Assembly (NCBI GenBank): GCA_027317185.1
Contig: DAHVFB010000003.1
Coordinates: 21,568 to 85,567, forward strand
Source: Deltaproteobacteria bacterium
GTDB taxonomy: Bacteria; Desulfobacterota; Binatia; Binatales; Binataceae
Reading direction: 5' to 3'
Length of the DNA: 64,000 nucleotides
The notes under the pieces were generated by a model, which worked only from the letters and a program-made list of their open reading frames with translations, searched no databases and had not been told where the DNA came from. Numbering within the stretch: position 1 is the first letter of the stretch; each line of letters begins with the position of its first letter. The position numbers were made by a program, and so were the translations under genes. Of the stretch, positions 34,836 through 43,213 are shown in pieces.

Positions 34836-36137
34836 ATGGAACCGATCAGAATCGTTCACTATCTCAATCAGTTCTTCGGTCAACTCGGCGGCGAGGAGTT
34901 GGCCGGGATCAAACCTCAAATCAAATCCGAAGCGATCGGGCCCGGCCGCGTTTTGCAAGCGCGGCTCGGCGCGAGCTTCGAGGTGGTGGCCACCGCGATT
35001 TGCGGCGACAACACCTTTGCCGATAATCCAGAAGCCGCTGCCGAAGACCTTACCGCACTGATTTCCGAATTTCGTCCGCAAATCTTAATCGCCGGGCCGG
35101 CGTTCAATTCAGGCCGTTACGGACAAGCCTGCGGCCAGCTTTGCGCTTCAATCCAGGAGAAGCTCGCGATCCCGGCGATCACCGGGATGTACCAGGAGAA
35201 TCCTGCCGTCGATCAGTTCCGCAACCGGGTCTTGATTGTGCGAACCGGCCCCACCGCCCGCACGATGGGCGAGGCGATAGACCAGATCGTGTCGCTGGTC
35301 AAACGGATCGCGGCCGGCGATCCGCTCGATCGTCCGGCGGAGCTCGGATGCTTCCCGCATGGAATGAAACGTCCGGTTGTGCGCGAACAGATCGCCGCGC
35401 GGCGCGCGATCGATATGCTGCTCAGCAAGCTCACCGGTCAGCCTTTCACCACCGAAATGAGCGTGCCGGTCTTCGATCGCGTCGAGCCAACCAGGCTCAA
35501 GCTTCCATTGTCCGAGGCCACCGTCGCGCTGGTCACCGACGGCGGTCTGGTAGCCAAAGGCAATCCAGAGCGGATGCCTAATGGCTATACCGATCGCATC
35601 ACCGCTATCCCGATTCATGGACTCGACCGATTCACGACCGATATCGTCGAGGCTCACCACGGTGGCTACGATACGCAGTTCGTCAATCAGGATCTCAATC
35701 GGCTGACGCCATTGGACGCCGCCCGCGAACTTGAGCGCAACGGTGTGATCGGCAAGCTGCACGAGACGGTTTACGCCACCGCCGGACTCGGCATGTCGAT
35801 CTCAAACGCAAAAAAAGTTGGACGGGAAATTGGACGGCGACTGCTGGATCAAGGTGTTCAGGCGGTCATCCTCACCTCGACGTGAGGAACCAGCACGCGC
35901 TGCGGAGCGGCGCTGGCAAAGGAAATCGAGCGGATGGGAATCGCGACTGCGCAAATCTGCTCGATGAAGCAGGTAGCCGCGATGGTCGGTTCGCCGCGTA
36001 TCGTGACCGGCCGCAGCGTGCTGCATCCAACCGGAGATCCGGCGCTCGCTCCGGAAGCGGAGCAGATGCTCAGGCGCGGGATCGTTGCCGATGCGATCCG
36101 GGCGCTGGCCGCCGACGGCATCCCACATGCGGCTTGA
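34836..36137 (+). CDS. grdB: GrdB-like selenoprotein (glycine/sarcosine/betaine reductase component B family), in-frame TGA = Sec350
   Basis: 433 residues if TGA 35883-35885 is read as selenocysteine. The upstream part matches GrdB: VHYLNQFFGQLGGEE, then ICGDNTFADN, RPQILIAGPAFNSGRYG, TAIPIHGLDRFTTDIVEAHHG in parts, and AVILTST just before the TGA. After the TGA the same frame continues GTSTRCGAALAKEIERMGI, as in GrdB proteins where Sec is followed by GTCTRCGA and KEIERAGI. The frame stops at 36135-36137, giving the family length (about 436). Component B binds the amine substrate and hands its carbon unit to selenoprotein A. The family motif UxxCxxC is UxxSxxC here (Ser353, Cys356). Cleavage at the TGA would leave 349 residues, as naive annotation would report. 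It overlaps the next gene by 11 bp. Confidence 0.9.
35886..35917 (+). promoter_or_regulatory. SECIS-like hairpin for Sec insertion in grdB
   Basis: Directly behind the TGA, CCAGC (35890-35894) pairs with GCTGG (35912-35916), and CGCT (35898-35901) pairs with AGCG (35906-35909) around loop GCGG, with a small asymmetric internal loop between the stems. The apical loop starts 17 bases after the TGA, within the distance used by bacterial SECIS elements, and includes the GG often needed for SelB. Folding was done by eye. Confidence 0.6.
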
Positions 36138-37398
36138 GATTAGAGCCGCTGCGGTCAATCGCGCCGTTTTCGGCATCAGCACCAACCTGAACGACCGCAC
36201 GCTGACTGTCGCGCGCGACGAACTAGCTCGCCTGCTCGGGGCTGACTCGCGTCTGACCGAAATACAAATCGAATTGGCGAATCCCGGCGAGGATTGCCGG
36301 ATAACCGGCATCTTCGATGTCTTCGAGCCGCGCTACAAAGCGACCGGGCCAAATTTCCCAGGCGTGATCGATCGCATCGGGCCCGTGGGCGATGGCGTCA
36401 CGGCGGTGGCGCGCGGCGCCGCCATAATGGTTATGAACGCGCTGCCCGATCGGCATAAGCTCACCGTCGATATGACCGGACCGGCCGCGGAATTCTCGCC
36501 CTACTCGCATACCGCCAATATCTGCGTGCGGGCTCAGCCGGCCGCCGGCGTCGAGCGCCCAGCCTATTACCGGGCGCTCAAGGAGATCGGCGTGAAGGCG
36601 TCGGGTTACCTCGGCGAGGCGGCCAATCGCGCGCAGGCCGATTCGGTCGAGGTGCTGGAGCTTCCCCATCAGTCGGATGATACCGGCAGACCGCGCGTCG
36701 CCTACATCTATATGCTGGCCTCGCAGCAGATGCCGACTGAGGCCGACGAACCCATCCTGTATGGCGATAACGTCCGCACGCTGCTACCGACAGTGATTCA
36801 TCCGAACGAAATTCTCGACGGCGCCATTGTCGCGCCCTATTGGAATTTCGGCGGCGACACCTATGCGATCCAGAACCATCCGATGATTTGCGAGCTTTAT
36901 CGCCGCCATCGCAACGATCTGGCCTTCGCCGGCGTGATCGCAATTATCGCAGCCGAAACCGAGGCCGGGCGAACGCGCACCGCAATCATGGCGGCGAACC
37001 TGGCCCGCGAGACGTTGCGCGCTGACGCGGTGGTGCTGACCAAGTACGGCGGCGGAATTCCGGAATCCGCCGCGATGGAAACCTACGACGCCTGCGAGGC
37101 GCTCGGAATGAAGGGTGCGATGGTGCTATGGACGCATGGCGGCGACGGGCGAATTGAAGGATCGCTGACCTTCATGTCGCCGCGCGCCGACGCCGTCGTC
37201 ACTTGCGGAATCAACGAACAGGCGATCGACTTGCCGCCCGTCTCCCGCGTGATCGGCAGTTCCACGATCGGGCCATTGATTATGGAATCGGAAGACGATG
37301 TTCGTCCCGCGAACGGTCCGCTTCATCTTCGTTTTCTGTTTCTGGCGGGCGCGGCCGATCAGCTCGGCGGTGGCCGCCGCTCAATCGAGGAATACTAG
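36127..37398 (+). CDS. grdE: GrdE-like component B subunit lacking the pyruvoyl-forming cysteine
   Basis: 423 residues from ATG 36127, overlapping the grdB stop by 11 bp; a frame starting further up is inside grdB. It aligns with glycine reductase proprotein GrdE: ITGIFDVFEPRYKATG, NFPGVIDRIGPVG, FSPYSHTANICV, VKASGYLGEAANRAQAD, PRVAYIYMLASQ and the C-terminal VSRVIGSSTIG. In GrdE, an Asn-Cys pair in the segment DGAIxSGNCVSxCDKNPTY self-cleaves and the Cys becomes a pyruvoyl group binding the amine. Here that segment is DGAIVAPYWNFGGDTY (residues 231-246), with no Cys. Cleavage and pyruvoyl formation are therefore not expected, and the substrate or mechanism must differ. Cysteines elsewhere (ANIC, PMIC, DAC, VVTC) do not fall at the site. 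Confidence 0.85.
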   Translation: MRLEIRAAAVNRAVFGISTNLNDRTLTVARDELARLLGADSRLTEIQIELANPGEDCRITGIFDVFEPRYKATGPNFPGVIDRIGPVGDGVTAVARGAAIMVMNALPDRHKLTVDMTGPAAEFSPYSHTANICVRAQPAAGVERPAYYRALKEIGVKASGYLGEAANRAQADSVEVLELPHQSDDTGRPRVAYIYMLASQQMPTEADEPILYGDNVRTLLPTVIHPNEILDGAIVAPYWNFGGDTYAIQNHPMICELYRRHRNDLAFAGVIAIIAAETEAGRTRTAIMAANLARETLRADAVVLTKYGGGIPESAAMETYDACEALGMKGAMVLWTHGGDGRIEGSLTFMSPRADAVVTCGINEQAIDLPPVSRVIGSSTIGPLIMESEDDVRPANGPLHLRFLFLAGAADQLGGGRRSIEEY

Positions 37399-37447
37399 CT
37401 TTCCGCGGCTCGATTCCAGGTCATAGTCGGACGGATCCGAACGAAAG

Positions 37448-38872
37448 ATGGCGAAACCGGTATTGATTGCGGCGGCCGCGGCGCTGGCCCACGCGCCCGG
37501 CCTGATCGCGCTGGGATCGAAACCGGCGCGCGAGATTGCGCGCGATCCAAGCGTGGCCGCGCGAATCCACGCCAATTTGCGCGGCTTCGATGCCGCAGTC
37601 GGTTACGCCCCCAATCAGGCATTTATCGGCAGCGTTCATCCGCGCGCGATGGGTCCGCGGCCGCATTTCAATCGTATCCTCGACGGCGGACAGCGTTTCG
37701 GACCCGATGGCGAAATCATGCCGGAAACTGAGTTTCTCGGCCTGATGGCGCTGGCCGATCAATTCAAGCTGATTCGGCTATCGCCACAACTTGCGCAAAG
37801 CTCGGCCGAGGCTTTGATGCGGCATCCGCTGCATGATTTTTTCGATCCGGGCAAATTGCGCAGTGCGATCGGAGACCCGCAGGTGGAAGTGTCCAGGGGT
37901 GCGATTCCTCTGCACGTAACCGATACCGGAATCGCCGGCTCGCTCGCCGCCGGTCATCACGAGGACACCAATCTGATGGCCCATGTGCTGGCGGAAAATC
38001 TGGCCTGCAAAGCCAGCGGCGCGTTGGCGCTCGCCCATCTGCTGAAGCTGCACGACCTTGACCCGGCGAGTATCGATTATGTGATTGGATGCTCCGAAGA
38101 GGCGGTCGGCGATCGTTATCAGCGCGGCGGCGGCAACCTGGGCAAGGCGATCGCGGAGATGGCCGGTTGCGTGGAAGCCTCGGGCGCCGACGTCAAGAAT
38201 TTCTGCGCGGCGCCAGTACCGGCGATAGTAATCGCCGCGAGCCTGGTGGCGGCCGGCGTTTTTCGCCGGGTAGCGGTGGTCGGCGGCGGCTCGTTACCGA
38301 AGCTGGGGATGAAGTTTGAAGGTCATTTGAAAAACTCGATGCCTATTTTGGAGGACTCGCTGGGCGCGGTCGCGGCGCTGATCGGCGAGGATGACGGCCG
38401 CTCGCCGGTGATCCGACTCGATGCCATCGGGCGTCATCGCGTGAAATCGGGATCGTCGGCCGAAGCGATCATGGACGCACTGGTCACCGCGCCGCTCGAT
38501 CAAATTGGCCTGAAAATCACCAGCATCGACGACTATGCGACCGAATTGCACAATCCCGAACTGACCGAACCGCAGGGCAGCGGCAATGTGCCGGAACGTA
38601 ATTACCGGATGCTGGCGGCGATGGCGGTGCGGCAGAAACTGATCGCGCGCGAAGAGATCGGCCGCTTCGTGGCCGATCACGGGATGCCCGGCTTCGCGCC
38701 TACGCAAGGCCACGTCGCCTCGGCCTTCTGCTATCTCGCGCATGCCCGGCGCGGCCTGACCGACGGTGGCGCAGATCGAATCATGATGATGGCCAAGGGC
38801 TCGCTGTTCCTGGGTATGATGACGGGACAATCCGACGGCATGTCGTTTATACTGGAGCGCAACCGCGGCTGA
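37448..38872 (+). CDS. grdC: GrdC-like thiolase-fold component C subunit
   Basis: 474 residues of the GrdC (glycine/sarcosine/betaine reductase component C, beta subunit) family, a FabH/thiolase-like fold. Segments [20 protein letters not shown] (about 215-234), [20 protein letters not shown] and [19 protein letters not shown] with GMPxLEDSLGA-like [10 protein letters not shown] match GrdC. The Cys in KNFCAAPV is the likely acyl-binding thiol. Component C normally takes the carboxymethyl group from selenoprotein A and releases acetyl phosphate together with GrdD. No GrdD is encoded in the window, so the acyl product may be released differently, for example to CoA. The gene lies 49 bp after grdE and 31 bp before grdA. 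Confidence 0.85.
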   Translation: MAKPVLIAAAAALAHAPGLIALGSKPAREIARDPSVAARIHANLRGFDAAVGYAPNQAFIGSVHPRAMGPRPHFNRILDGGQRFGPDGEIMPETEFLGLMALADQFKLIRLSPQLAQSSAEALMRHPLHDFFDPGKLRSAIGDPQVEVSRGAIPLHVTDTGIAGSLAAGHHEDTNLMAHVLAENLACKASGALALAHLLKLHDLDPASIDYVIGCSEEAVGDRYQRGGGNLGKAIAEMAGCVEASGADVKNFCAAPVPAIVIAASLVAAGVFRRVAVVGGGSLPKLGMKFEGHLKNSMPILEDSLGAVAALIGEDDGRSPVIRLDAIGRHRVKSGSSAEAIMDALVTAPLDQIGLKITSIDDYATELHNPELTEPQGSGNVPERNYRMLAAMAVRQKLIAREEIGRFVADHGMPGFAPTQGHVASAFCYLAHARRGLTDGGADRIMMMAKGSLFLGMMTGQSDGMSFILERNRG

Positions 38873-38903
38873 AGTCCGCGTCACAGGAAGGGAAAAACAA
38901 TCG

Positions 38904-39368
38904 ATGTTCGCGGGTAAAAAAATAATTGTAATCGGCGAGCGCGACGGCGTCGCCAGTCCGGCAATCGCGGCCTGCCTGGCAGCCACTGGCTGCGAGGTCG
39001 TTCTGATGGCGACCGAGTGCTTCGTCTGAACCGCCGCAGGTGCAATGGATCCGCATACGCAGCAAACGATCCTCGACGCGGTGCAACAGCACGGCAAGGA
39101 AAATCTGATCGTGATGCTGGGCACGCCGAGCCCGGAAGCCGCCGCGATCGCGGCGGAAACCGTGACCACCGGCGATCCAACTTATGCGGGACCATTGGCC
39201 GAGACCCGGTTGGGTCTCACCGTCTATCATATTCTCGAGGAGCAGGTTCGCGCGGCGATTGATCCGGAACTCTACGATCAGCAGGTAGGTCTGATGGCGG
39301 ATACGCTCGATGGTCCGGCCATCGCGGCGGCCGTCGCGCAAGCACGCGCCGCCTTGGCGTCCGAATAA
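38904..39368 (+). CDS. grdA: Glycine reductase selenoprotein A, in-frame TGA = Sec42
   Basis: 154 residues when TGA 39027-39029 is read as selenocysteine; the family is about 150-158. The protein begins [20 protein letters not shown] and has MATECFV, then Sec, then [11 protein letters not shown]. This is the strongly conserved TECFVUTAAGAMD motif of GrdA, with the redox pair Cys39 and Sec42 (CxxU). [20 protein letters not shown] and [12 protein letters not shown] continue the match. In glycine reductase the selenol carries the carboxymethyl group between components B and C and is re-reduced by thioredoxin. GGAAGGG precedes ATG 38904. Ordinary gene prediction sees only a 41-codon fragment and a truncated 107-residue protein. 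Confidence 0.93.
39040..39056 (+). promoter_or_regulatory. Weak SECIS candidate in grdA
   Basis: GTGC (39040-39043) can pair with GCAT (39053-39056; one G-T) around loop AATGGATCC, which holds a GG. The loop lies about 14-23 bases after the TGA. The stem is short and I would not rely on it without a folding program. Grd SECIS elements are often hard to see. Confidence 0.3.
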
Positions 39369-39407
39369 GGGATCACCTCGCGCTGTGAACCCGAAAGTTA
39401 CCGAGCC

Positions 39408-40166
39408 TCAAACCGCTTCGTGCGGATAATTGTCGGTCAGCGCCGGCCGGGTGAGCCCAAGCTGTTCGAGACGCCGCTCGATCATCGCGAGGTAAAGATC
39501 CGCCAATTCCTGATTGTCGCGGGATTTCAGACCGAATGTCAGGCAATCGAAAGTGAAGCCGCTGCCCGGCGGTCCAAAAAAGTTTACCGCCCGCGGCAGC
39601 CAGGTCCGGAGCGCGGCCTGCACGCGATCGGGGCCAAATCGATCGACAATCCAGCCGAGCGCCTCGAGACCGAAGCTTTCGTGCTCGGCCTCGTCATCGA
39701 GAATCGATTCCGCCGCCCGGGCATGCGGCCCATAGCTCGAATCGCGATAGTTGATACCGATCATCAGCATCCCGGTCGCATCCAGACTGATGCTGCCCAT
39801 CACCAGGTCGATTTCATCATCCACGCGATCGGCGAAACCGCGCGGGGCCGCAAACGAGGGGCCCTTGGCGGCCGAGACCATCAGCCGATCGGCTTGCGCT
39901 TCGCTGATTCCGATTTCCGCGAGGGCGGCGTAAATCATCCGGGCGTGCCGGCGTTCCTCAGCCGCATTTTTCTCGATGGTCGATCGCAGCCGCGGACCTT
40001 CGATCGTCATCAACGCCTGCTGATAGCCCACGGCGGTCAACTTTTCGGCCAACGCGTGCGCCGCCATCAACCGCGCCAGCACTTTCGCATAGCGCGGTTC
40101 CACCCGTCCGGCACTGATGTCCTCGAGTTCCAGGCTGGCCGGCGCAAATCGTCGCCGCACAGGCAT
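39408..40166 (-). CDS. PaaA/PaaC-type ferritin-like diiron protein
   Basis: 252 residues in the phenylacetic-acid catabolic (PaaA/PaaC) ferritin-like superfamily. Ligand-type motifs are AHALAEKLTAVGYQ, NAAEERRHARMIY (ExxH) and LDDEAEHESFGLEA (second ExxH), so a two-iron site is plausible and this may be a catalytic rather than structural member. Such proteins activate O2 for epoxidation or hydroxylation of CoA thioesters. It is the last of three minus-strand genes with two MaoC-fold proteins (9-bp spacing), suggesting joint action on an acyl-CoA. It converges on grdA (39 bp between stops). Confidence 0.75.
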   Translation of the reverse strand: MPVRRRFAPASLELEDISAGRVEPRYAKVLARLMAAHALAEKLTAVGYQQALMTIEGPRLRSTIEKNAAEERRHARMIYAALAEIGISEAQADRLMVSAAKGPSFAAPRGFADRVDDEIDLVMGSISLDATGMLMIGINYRDSSYGPHARAAESILDDEAEHESFGLEALGWIVDRFGPDRVQAALRTWLPRAVNFFGPPGSGFTFDCLTFGLKSRDNQELADLYLAMIERRLEQLGLTRPALTDNYPHEAV

Positions 40167-40175
40167 CGGGAAACC

Positions 40176-40613
40176 TCAGGCGCTTTGGCGCGAGGGCAAC
40201 GCCACCGTCGCCGAGCCGGGGGTGGTCTTGTCGCCCTTTTCGTTTTCGATCCAAACTTCGCAGTCGATTAGATGCTCGCCGTTTTCGACGTACTTCTTCG
40301 TCACCCTGCCCTTGGCGAGCAGTTTGGCTCCCGGCATGTCCATCGCGCGATATTGCACCGACAGCTTGCGCAGCCATCCTGCGTCACCGGCGAAATCGGT
40401 CATCAACTGTCCGAGAAATGCGTTCTTCAGCGCGCCGTGCAGAATTACGCCAGACAGCTTATTGGCCAGGGCGAAGTCTTTATCGTAGTGGATTTGATAG
40501 AAGTCCCCGGATGCGCCAGCGTACTTGACCAACTGCTGCGTGGTCGGATTTTTCTCGAGCGGAGCGATCTCGTATCCGACCTCTAGATCCTCAAAATAAA
40601 ACTGCTGCGCCAT
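40176..40613 (-). CDS. MaoC-fold dehydratase/hydratase (catalytic partner)
   Basis: 145 residues, single hot-dog fold: FEDLEVGYEIAPLEKNPTT, then the hydratase-2 element YAGASGDFYQIHYDKDFA (Asp and His of the active site present) and LSGVILHGALKNAFLG. It is probably the active half of a heteromeric enoyl-CoA hydratase, as in mycobacterial HadBC, with the upstream gene as its partner (14 bp apart). It hydrates or dehydrates an acyl-CoA or acyl carrier. Confidence 0.88.
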   Translation of the reverse strand: MAQQFYFEDLEVGYEIAPLEKNPTTQQLVKYAGASGDFYQIHYDKDFALANKLSGVILHGALKNAFLGQLMTDFAGDAGWLRKLSVQYRAMDMPGAKLLAKGRVTKKYVENGEHLIDCEVWIENEKGDKTTPGSATVALPSRQSA

Positions 40614-40627
40614 GATATTCCTTCATT

Positions 40628-41077
40628 TTAGTAGCGGATCACGGTTGAGCGCTGCGTTACGCAGATCTGAGCGAATTGATTGGAGTAGCTGGTTTCAACC
40701 ACGATGAAAACCATCGGACCGAGCCGTCCGGCCGTTTCGCGGATATCTGCGATTTTCGATTGCACGGTAATGCGATCGCCGGCGCGAATCGGTTTGAAAT
40801 ATTCCCAGTCCGATCCGCCGTCGAGGGCGCGAAAACCGGGCAGATCAAGCGCTACCTGCGGAATCGCGCTGCCCATCGAACGGCAAAAGGTTGGCGGCGC
40901 GATCATCCCGCCGAAGCGCGTCTCACGCGCAGCCGCTTCATCGTTAAAAATCGGATTAAGATCTCCAATCGCCTCGGCGAAACGGCGAATCGCGCCGCGT
41001 TCGACATCGTAAACGCGGGGCTCGCCCTGCTTCCCGACGTTCGCCCGCACCTCGTCAGTTACCACCTTGTTCGCCAT
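40628..41077 (-). CDS. MaoC-like N-terminal (FAS1-type dehydratase) partner protein
   Basis: 149 residues with a hot-dog fold. The region FAEAIGDLNPIFNDEAAARE resembles the hydratase motif, but the catalytic His position is Phe (NPIF instead of NPxH), as in non-catalytic HadA/HadC-type subunits. FGGMIAPPTFCRSM and YFKPIRAGDRITVQSKI support the family. It should form a heterodimer with the 40176 product and hold the acyl chain. First gene of the three-gene minus operon. Confidence 0.88.
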   Translation of the reverse strand: MANKVVTDEVRANVGKQGEPRVYDVERGAIRRFAEAIGDLNPIFNDEAAARETRFGGMIAPPTFCRSMGSAIPQVALDLPGFRALDGGSDWEYFKPIRAGDRITVQSKIADIRETAGRLGPMVFIVVETSYSNQFAQICVTQRSTVIRY

Positions 41078-41219
41078 CGGTTTTCCCTTTCGCCTCTAAT
41101 CTCTAGCCTTTGACATAGCATATGCGGGTTGCCGGGCAATGGCGCGCCCTGCAAACCCGGCACACATGGATTAGAATGCAAAGCAGCGTTGCGAACTGAA
41201 TTCCGGAGGCAATGCCATC

Positions 41220-41513
41220 ATGGCCAGACTCAGCGAATCGGAAATCATTACGCGCCTTGCAACCCTGCCCGGATGGAGTTTCAGTAACAACTCCATCAAC
41301 AAGCTATTTCGCTTCAAGGCTTTTATGGCGGGAATCGATTTCGTCAACCGGATCGCGCCGATCGCCGAGGCGGCCGACCATCATCCGGACATCCTGATCA
41401 ATTACTCGCGTATAACGTTTTCATGCACCACTCACAGCCAGGGCGGCGTGACCGAAAAAGATTTTGCGCTGGCCAACCAGATTGAAAAAGAATTCACCGC
41501 GGGCGGCGCTTAG
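41220..41513 (+). CDS. phhB: Pterin-4a-carbinolamine dehydratase
   Basis: 97 residues, family length. The active-site motif is in AEAADHHPDILINYSRITFS (paired His, Pro, Tyr) and THSQGGVTEKDFALA. It regenerates the pterin cofactor of aromatic amino-acid hydroxylases; many bacteria have it without an obvious hydroxylase, possibly for molybdopterin synthesis. No phenylalanine hydroxylase gene is seen here. ATG 41220 follows CCGGAGG at a good distance. Confidence 0.95.
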   Translation: MARLSESEIITRLATLPGWSFSNNSINKLFRFKAFMAGIDFVNRIAPIAEAADHHPDILINYSRITFSCTTHSQGGVTEKDFALANQIEKEFTAGGA

Positions 41514-41530
41514 CAATACCACACCGCGTC

Positions 41531-43213
41531 TCAGGGCTCGTCGGGATGAGCGAACAGCCACTCGACCAGCGGAGTTAACTCCCGCTCGGATGGCGCACTA
41601 CCCCCGAACTTGCGCATGATCGAGCGCATCTCGGTTCCGGACCCGCCCGCCCGGGCGAGAATGAACGGAATATGACTGTCCTGCTCGCAGGCGCTTCCAT
41701 GCCACGAATAATGCGTCATCGCGGCGAAGTAGAAGCGTTTATTGAGCGGCAACTTCATGCAAGCCCGCGACAGCAGCAAAATATCGCCAGCGCGATTTCC
41801 GTACGGTCCGGCCGAGAGCCAGTTCATCCTTTGTTCAAGATTGACCAGTTCGGGGCGCGGGTGATCCATCAGATAATCGTGAATCGAAATCAGATCGGTG
41901 CCATCGAAAATCTTGTATGGCCCGGGCGGTTTGCCGGGGCGGGCCGGTCGGCGCGAAAAAATGAGATCGATTTTACCCTTCAATCCCGGCACCGGATGGC
42001 CCCATCGATTGGAACGATACAGCGCCCTGAGTACCGGCTTTACATCGTGTTTATAGCGTGGCGGTTTCGCCCAGTTGCATCGTTGATGTTCGTACGGGCA
42101 GGTCGATCGAGTGGGTAGATAGATATAGGCCATGAAGCCCTGATAGGCGAGCACAGCCTGATAATCCCGATCGAGATCGGGCAGAAACAGCATCGGCTTG
42201 CGCACCCTGAAACCCGCGTAGTGTACCGCCGCGAAGGGCGAATCTTGCTTACCGGTACCCAGCTCGTTGCTTTCTTTATCGAGCGTGGGGATGTGTGAAT
42301 GGTCGGAAATAAAAATTACGTAGGTGTCCTGCAGGACATTTTTCTTGCGGTACTCCTCGAGAATTCTACCCACGGTCGGATCGGTAACGTGCTCGAGGTA
42401 ATGGGTTTGCTTCTCGAGCGGGGGATTGGCCTCGTGGGTATAGATGTCGATGCCAGGGAAGTACATCACCTGCAGATCGGGGACACCATGCGCCTCGATC
42501 GTCTGGATCGCCATGTCGGCTGAGTTCCGGTCGATTGAAGCGCTAAGGGATTTCTCCGGGTCGTCGCCGTAATACAAGGCACCCTTCACCAGCGCTAATA
42601 TCATGTCGCCGAAAGCCCCCGGGGATACGGTGGTGAAGTAGGTGGCGCCGCGATGCACCTGCTGCATCGAGACATAGGTGCGCTTGTGCAGTCGTTCGTA
42701 CAAGGTCGGCACTTTGAGTTCCTTGCCGATCAAATCGTCGGAGATCGTTTTGGTATTATCGGCAATGTCGGTCATCGAGACCGGCACCGGCGCGAGAAAC
42801 CGTTGCGTGTCGCGCTCAAACCATTCGTCGCCCGGCACCCCGTCATCGGCGGGAGTGGAACCGGTGAAGATTGCCGACCAATCCGCGATGGTGCTCGACG
42901 GCAACACACTCAAAGCGTGCGGCGCGGAATAGGCATGATCGAACAAGCCATGGCCTCGCGGGCGGCCCAATAATTTTGCCAGGTTGGGAGCATGGCCCGA
43001 ATCCATCGCCGCCATCAATGATGCCGGCACTCCGCCGTCCAGGGCGAAAACGATCACATGCACAGCTTCTTTGGGTGGAGGCGGCGGCGCCACCTTGGCG
43101 AGCCGCTGTTCGCCGCCGGTTTGGATGGTCTTGCCGATCAAATGGCATCCGCAAAGCACACTGGCGAGCGCGATCGCGGTTAAAAGTCGAAATAATCGAT
43201 GGTTCAAATTCAT
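41531..43213 (-). CDS. Alkaline-phosphatase-superfamily lipoprotein (phosphodiesterase/sulfatase-like)
   Basis: 560 residues. Lipoprotein signal peptide with VLCGC (Cys about residue 23). The metal-enzyme core follows: VIVFALDGGVPASLM (Asp ligand), SSTIADWSAIFTG (nucleophile Ser/Thr region), YFPGIDIYTHE (Asp and His ligands), FISDHSHIPTLDKES (Asp-His) and SWHGSACEQDSHIPFILARAG in pieces (last His). The order fits type I phosphodiesterase/nucleotide pyrophosphatase or sulfatase-like enzymes of the alkaline-phosphatase superfamily. It is probably tethered to the outer or inner membrane, acting in the periplasm. Substrate unknown. Confidence 0.8.
   Translation of the reverse strand: MNLNHRLFRLLTAIALASVLCGCHLIGKTIQTGGEQRLAKVAPPPPPKEAVHVIVFALDGGVPASLMAAMDSGHAPNLAKLLGRPRGHGLFDHAYSAPHALSVLPSSTIADWSAIFTGSTPADDGVPGDEWFERDTQRFLAPVPVSMTDIADNTKTISDDLIGKELKVPTLYERLHKRTYVSMQQVHRGATYFTTVSPGAFGDMILALVKGALYYGDDPEKSLSASIDRNSADMAIQTIEAHGVPDLQVMYFPGIDIYTHEANPPLEKQTHYLEHVTDPTVGRILEEYRKKNVLQDTYVIFISDHSHIPTLDKESNELGTGKQDSPFAAVHYAGFRVRKPMLFLPDLDRDYQAVLAYQGFMAYIYLPTRSTCPYEHQRCNWAKPPRYKHDVKPVLRALYRSNRWGHPVPGLKGKIDLIFSRRPARPGKPPGPYKIFDGTDLISIHDYLMDHPRPELVNLEQRMNWLSAGPYGNRAGDILLLSRACMKLPLNKRFYFAAMTHYSWHGSACEQDSHIPFILARAGGSGTEMRSIMRKFGGSAPSERELTPLVEWLFAHPDEP

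Noticed and set aside
35886..36137. Reading the region after the grdB TGA as a separate small gene starting at ATG 35934
   Set aside because: It is in the same frame as grdB, the sequence before that ATG is already conserved GrdB sequence (GTSTRCGA), and no ribosome site precedes it.
39045..39368. A 107-residue protein starting at ATG 39045 as an independent gene
   Set aside because: It is the C-terminal part of GrdA; the conserved motif TECFV-Sec-TAAGAMD spans the TGA before it, and the ATG is the Met of that motif.
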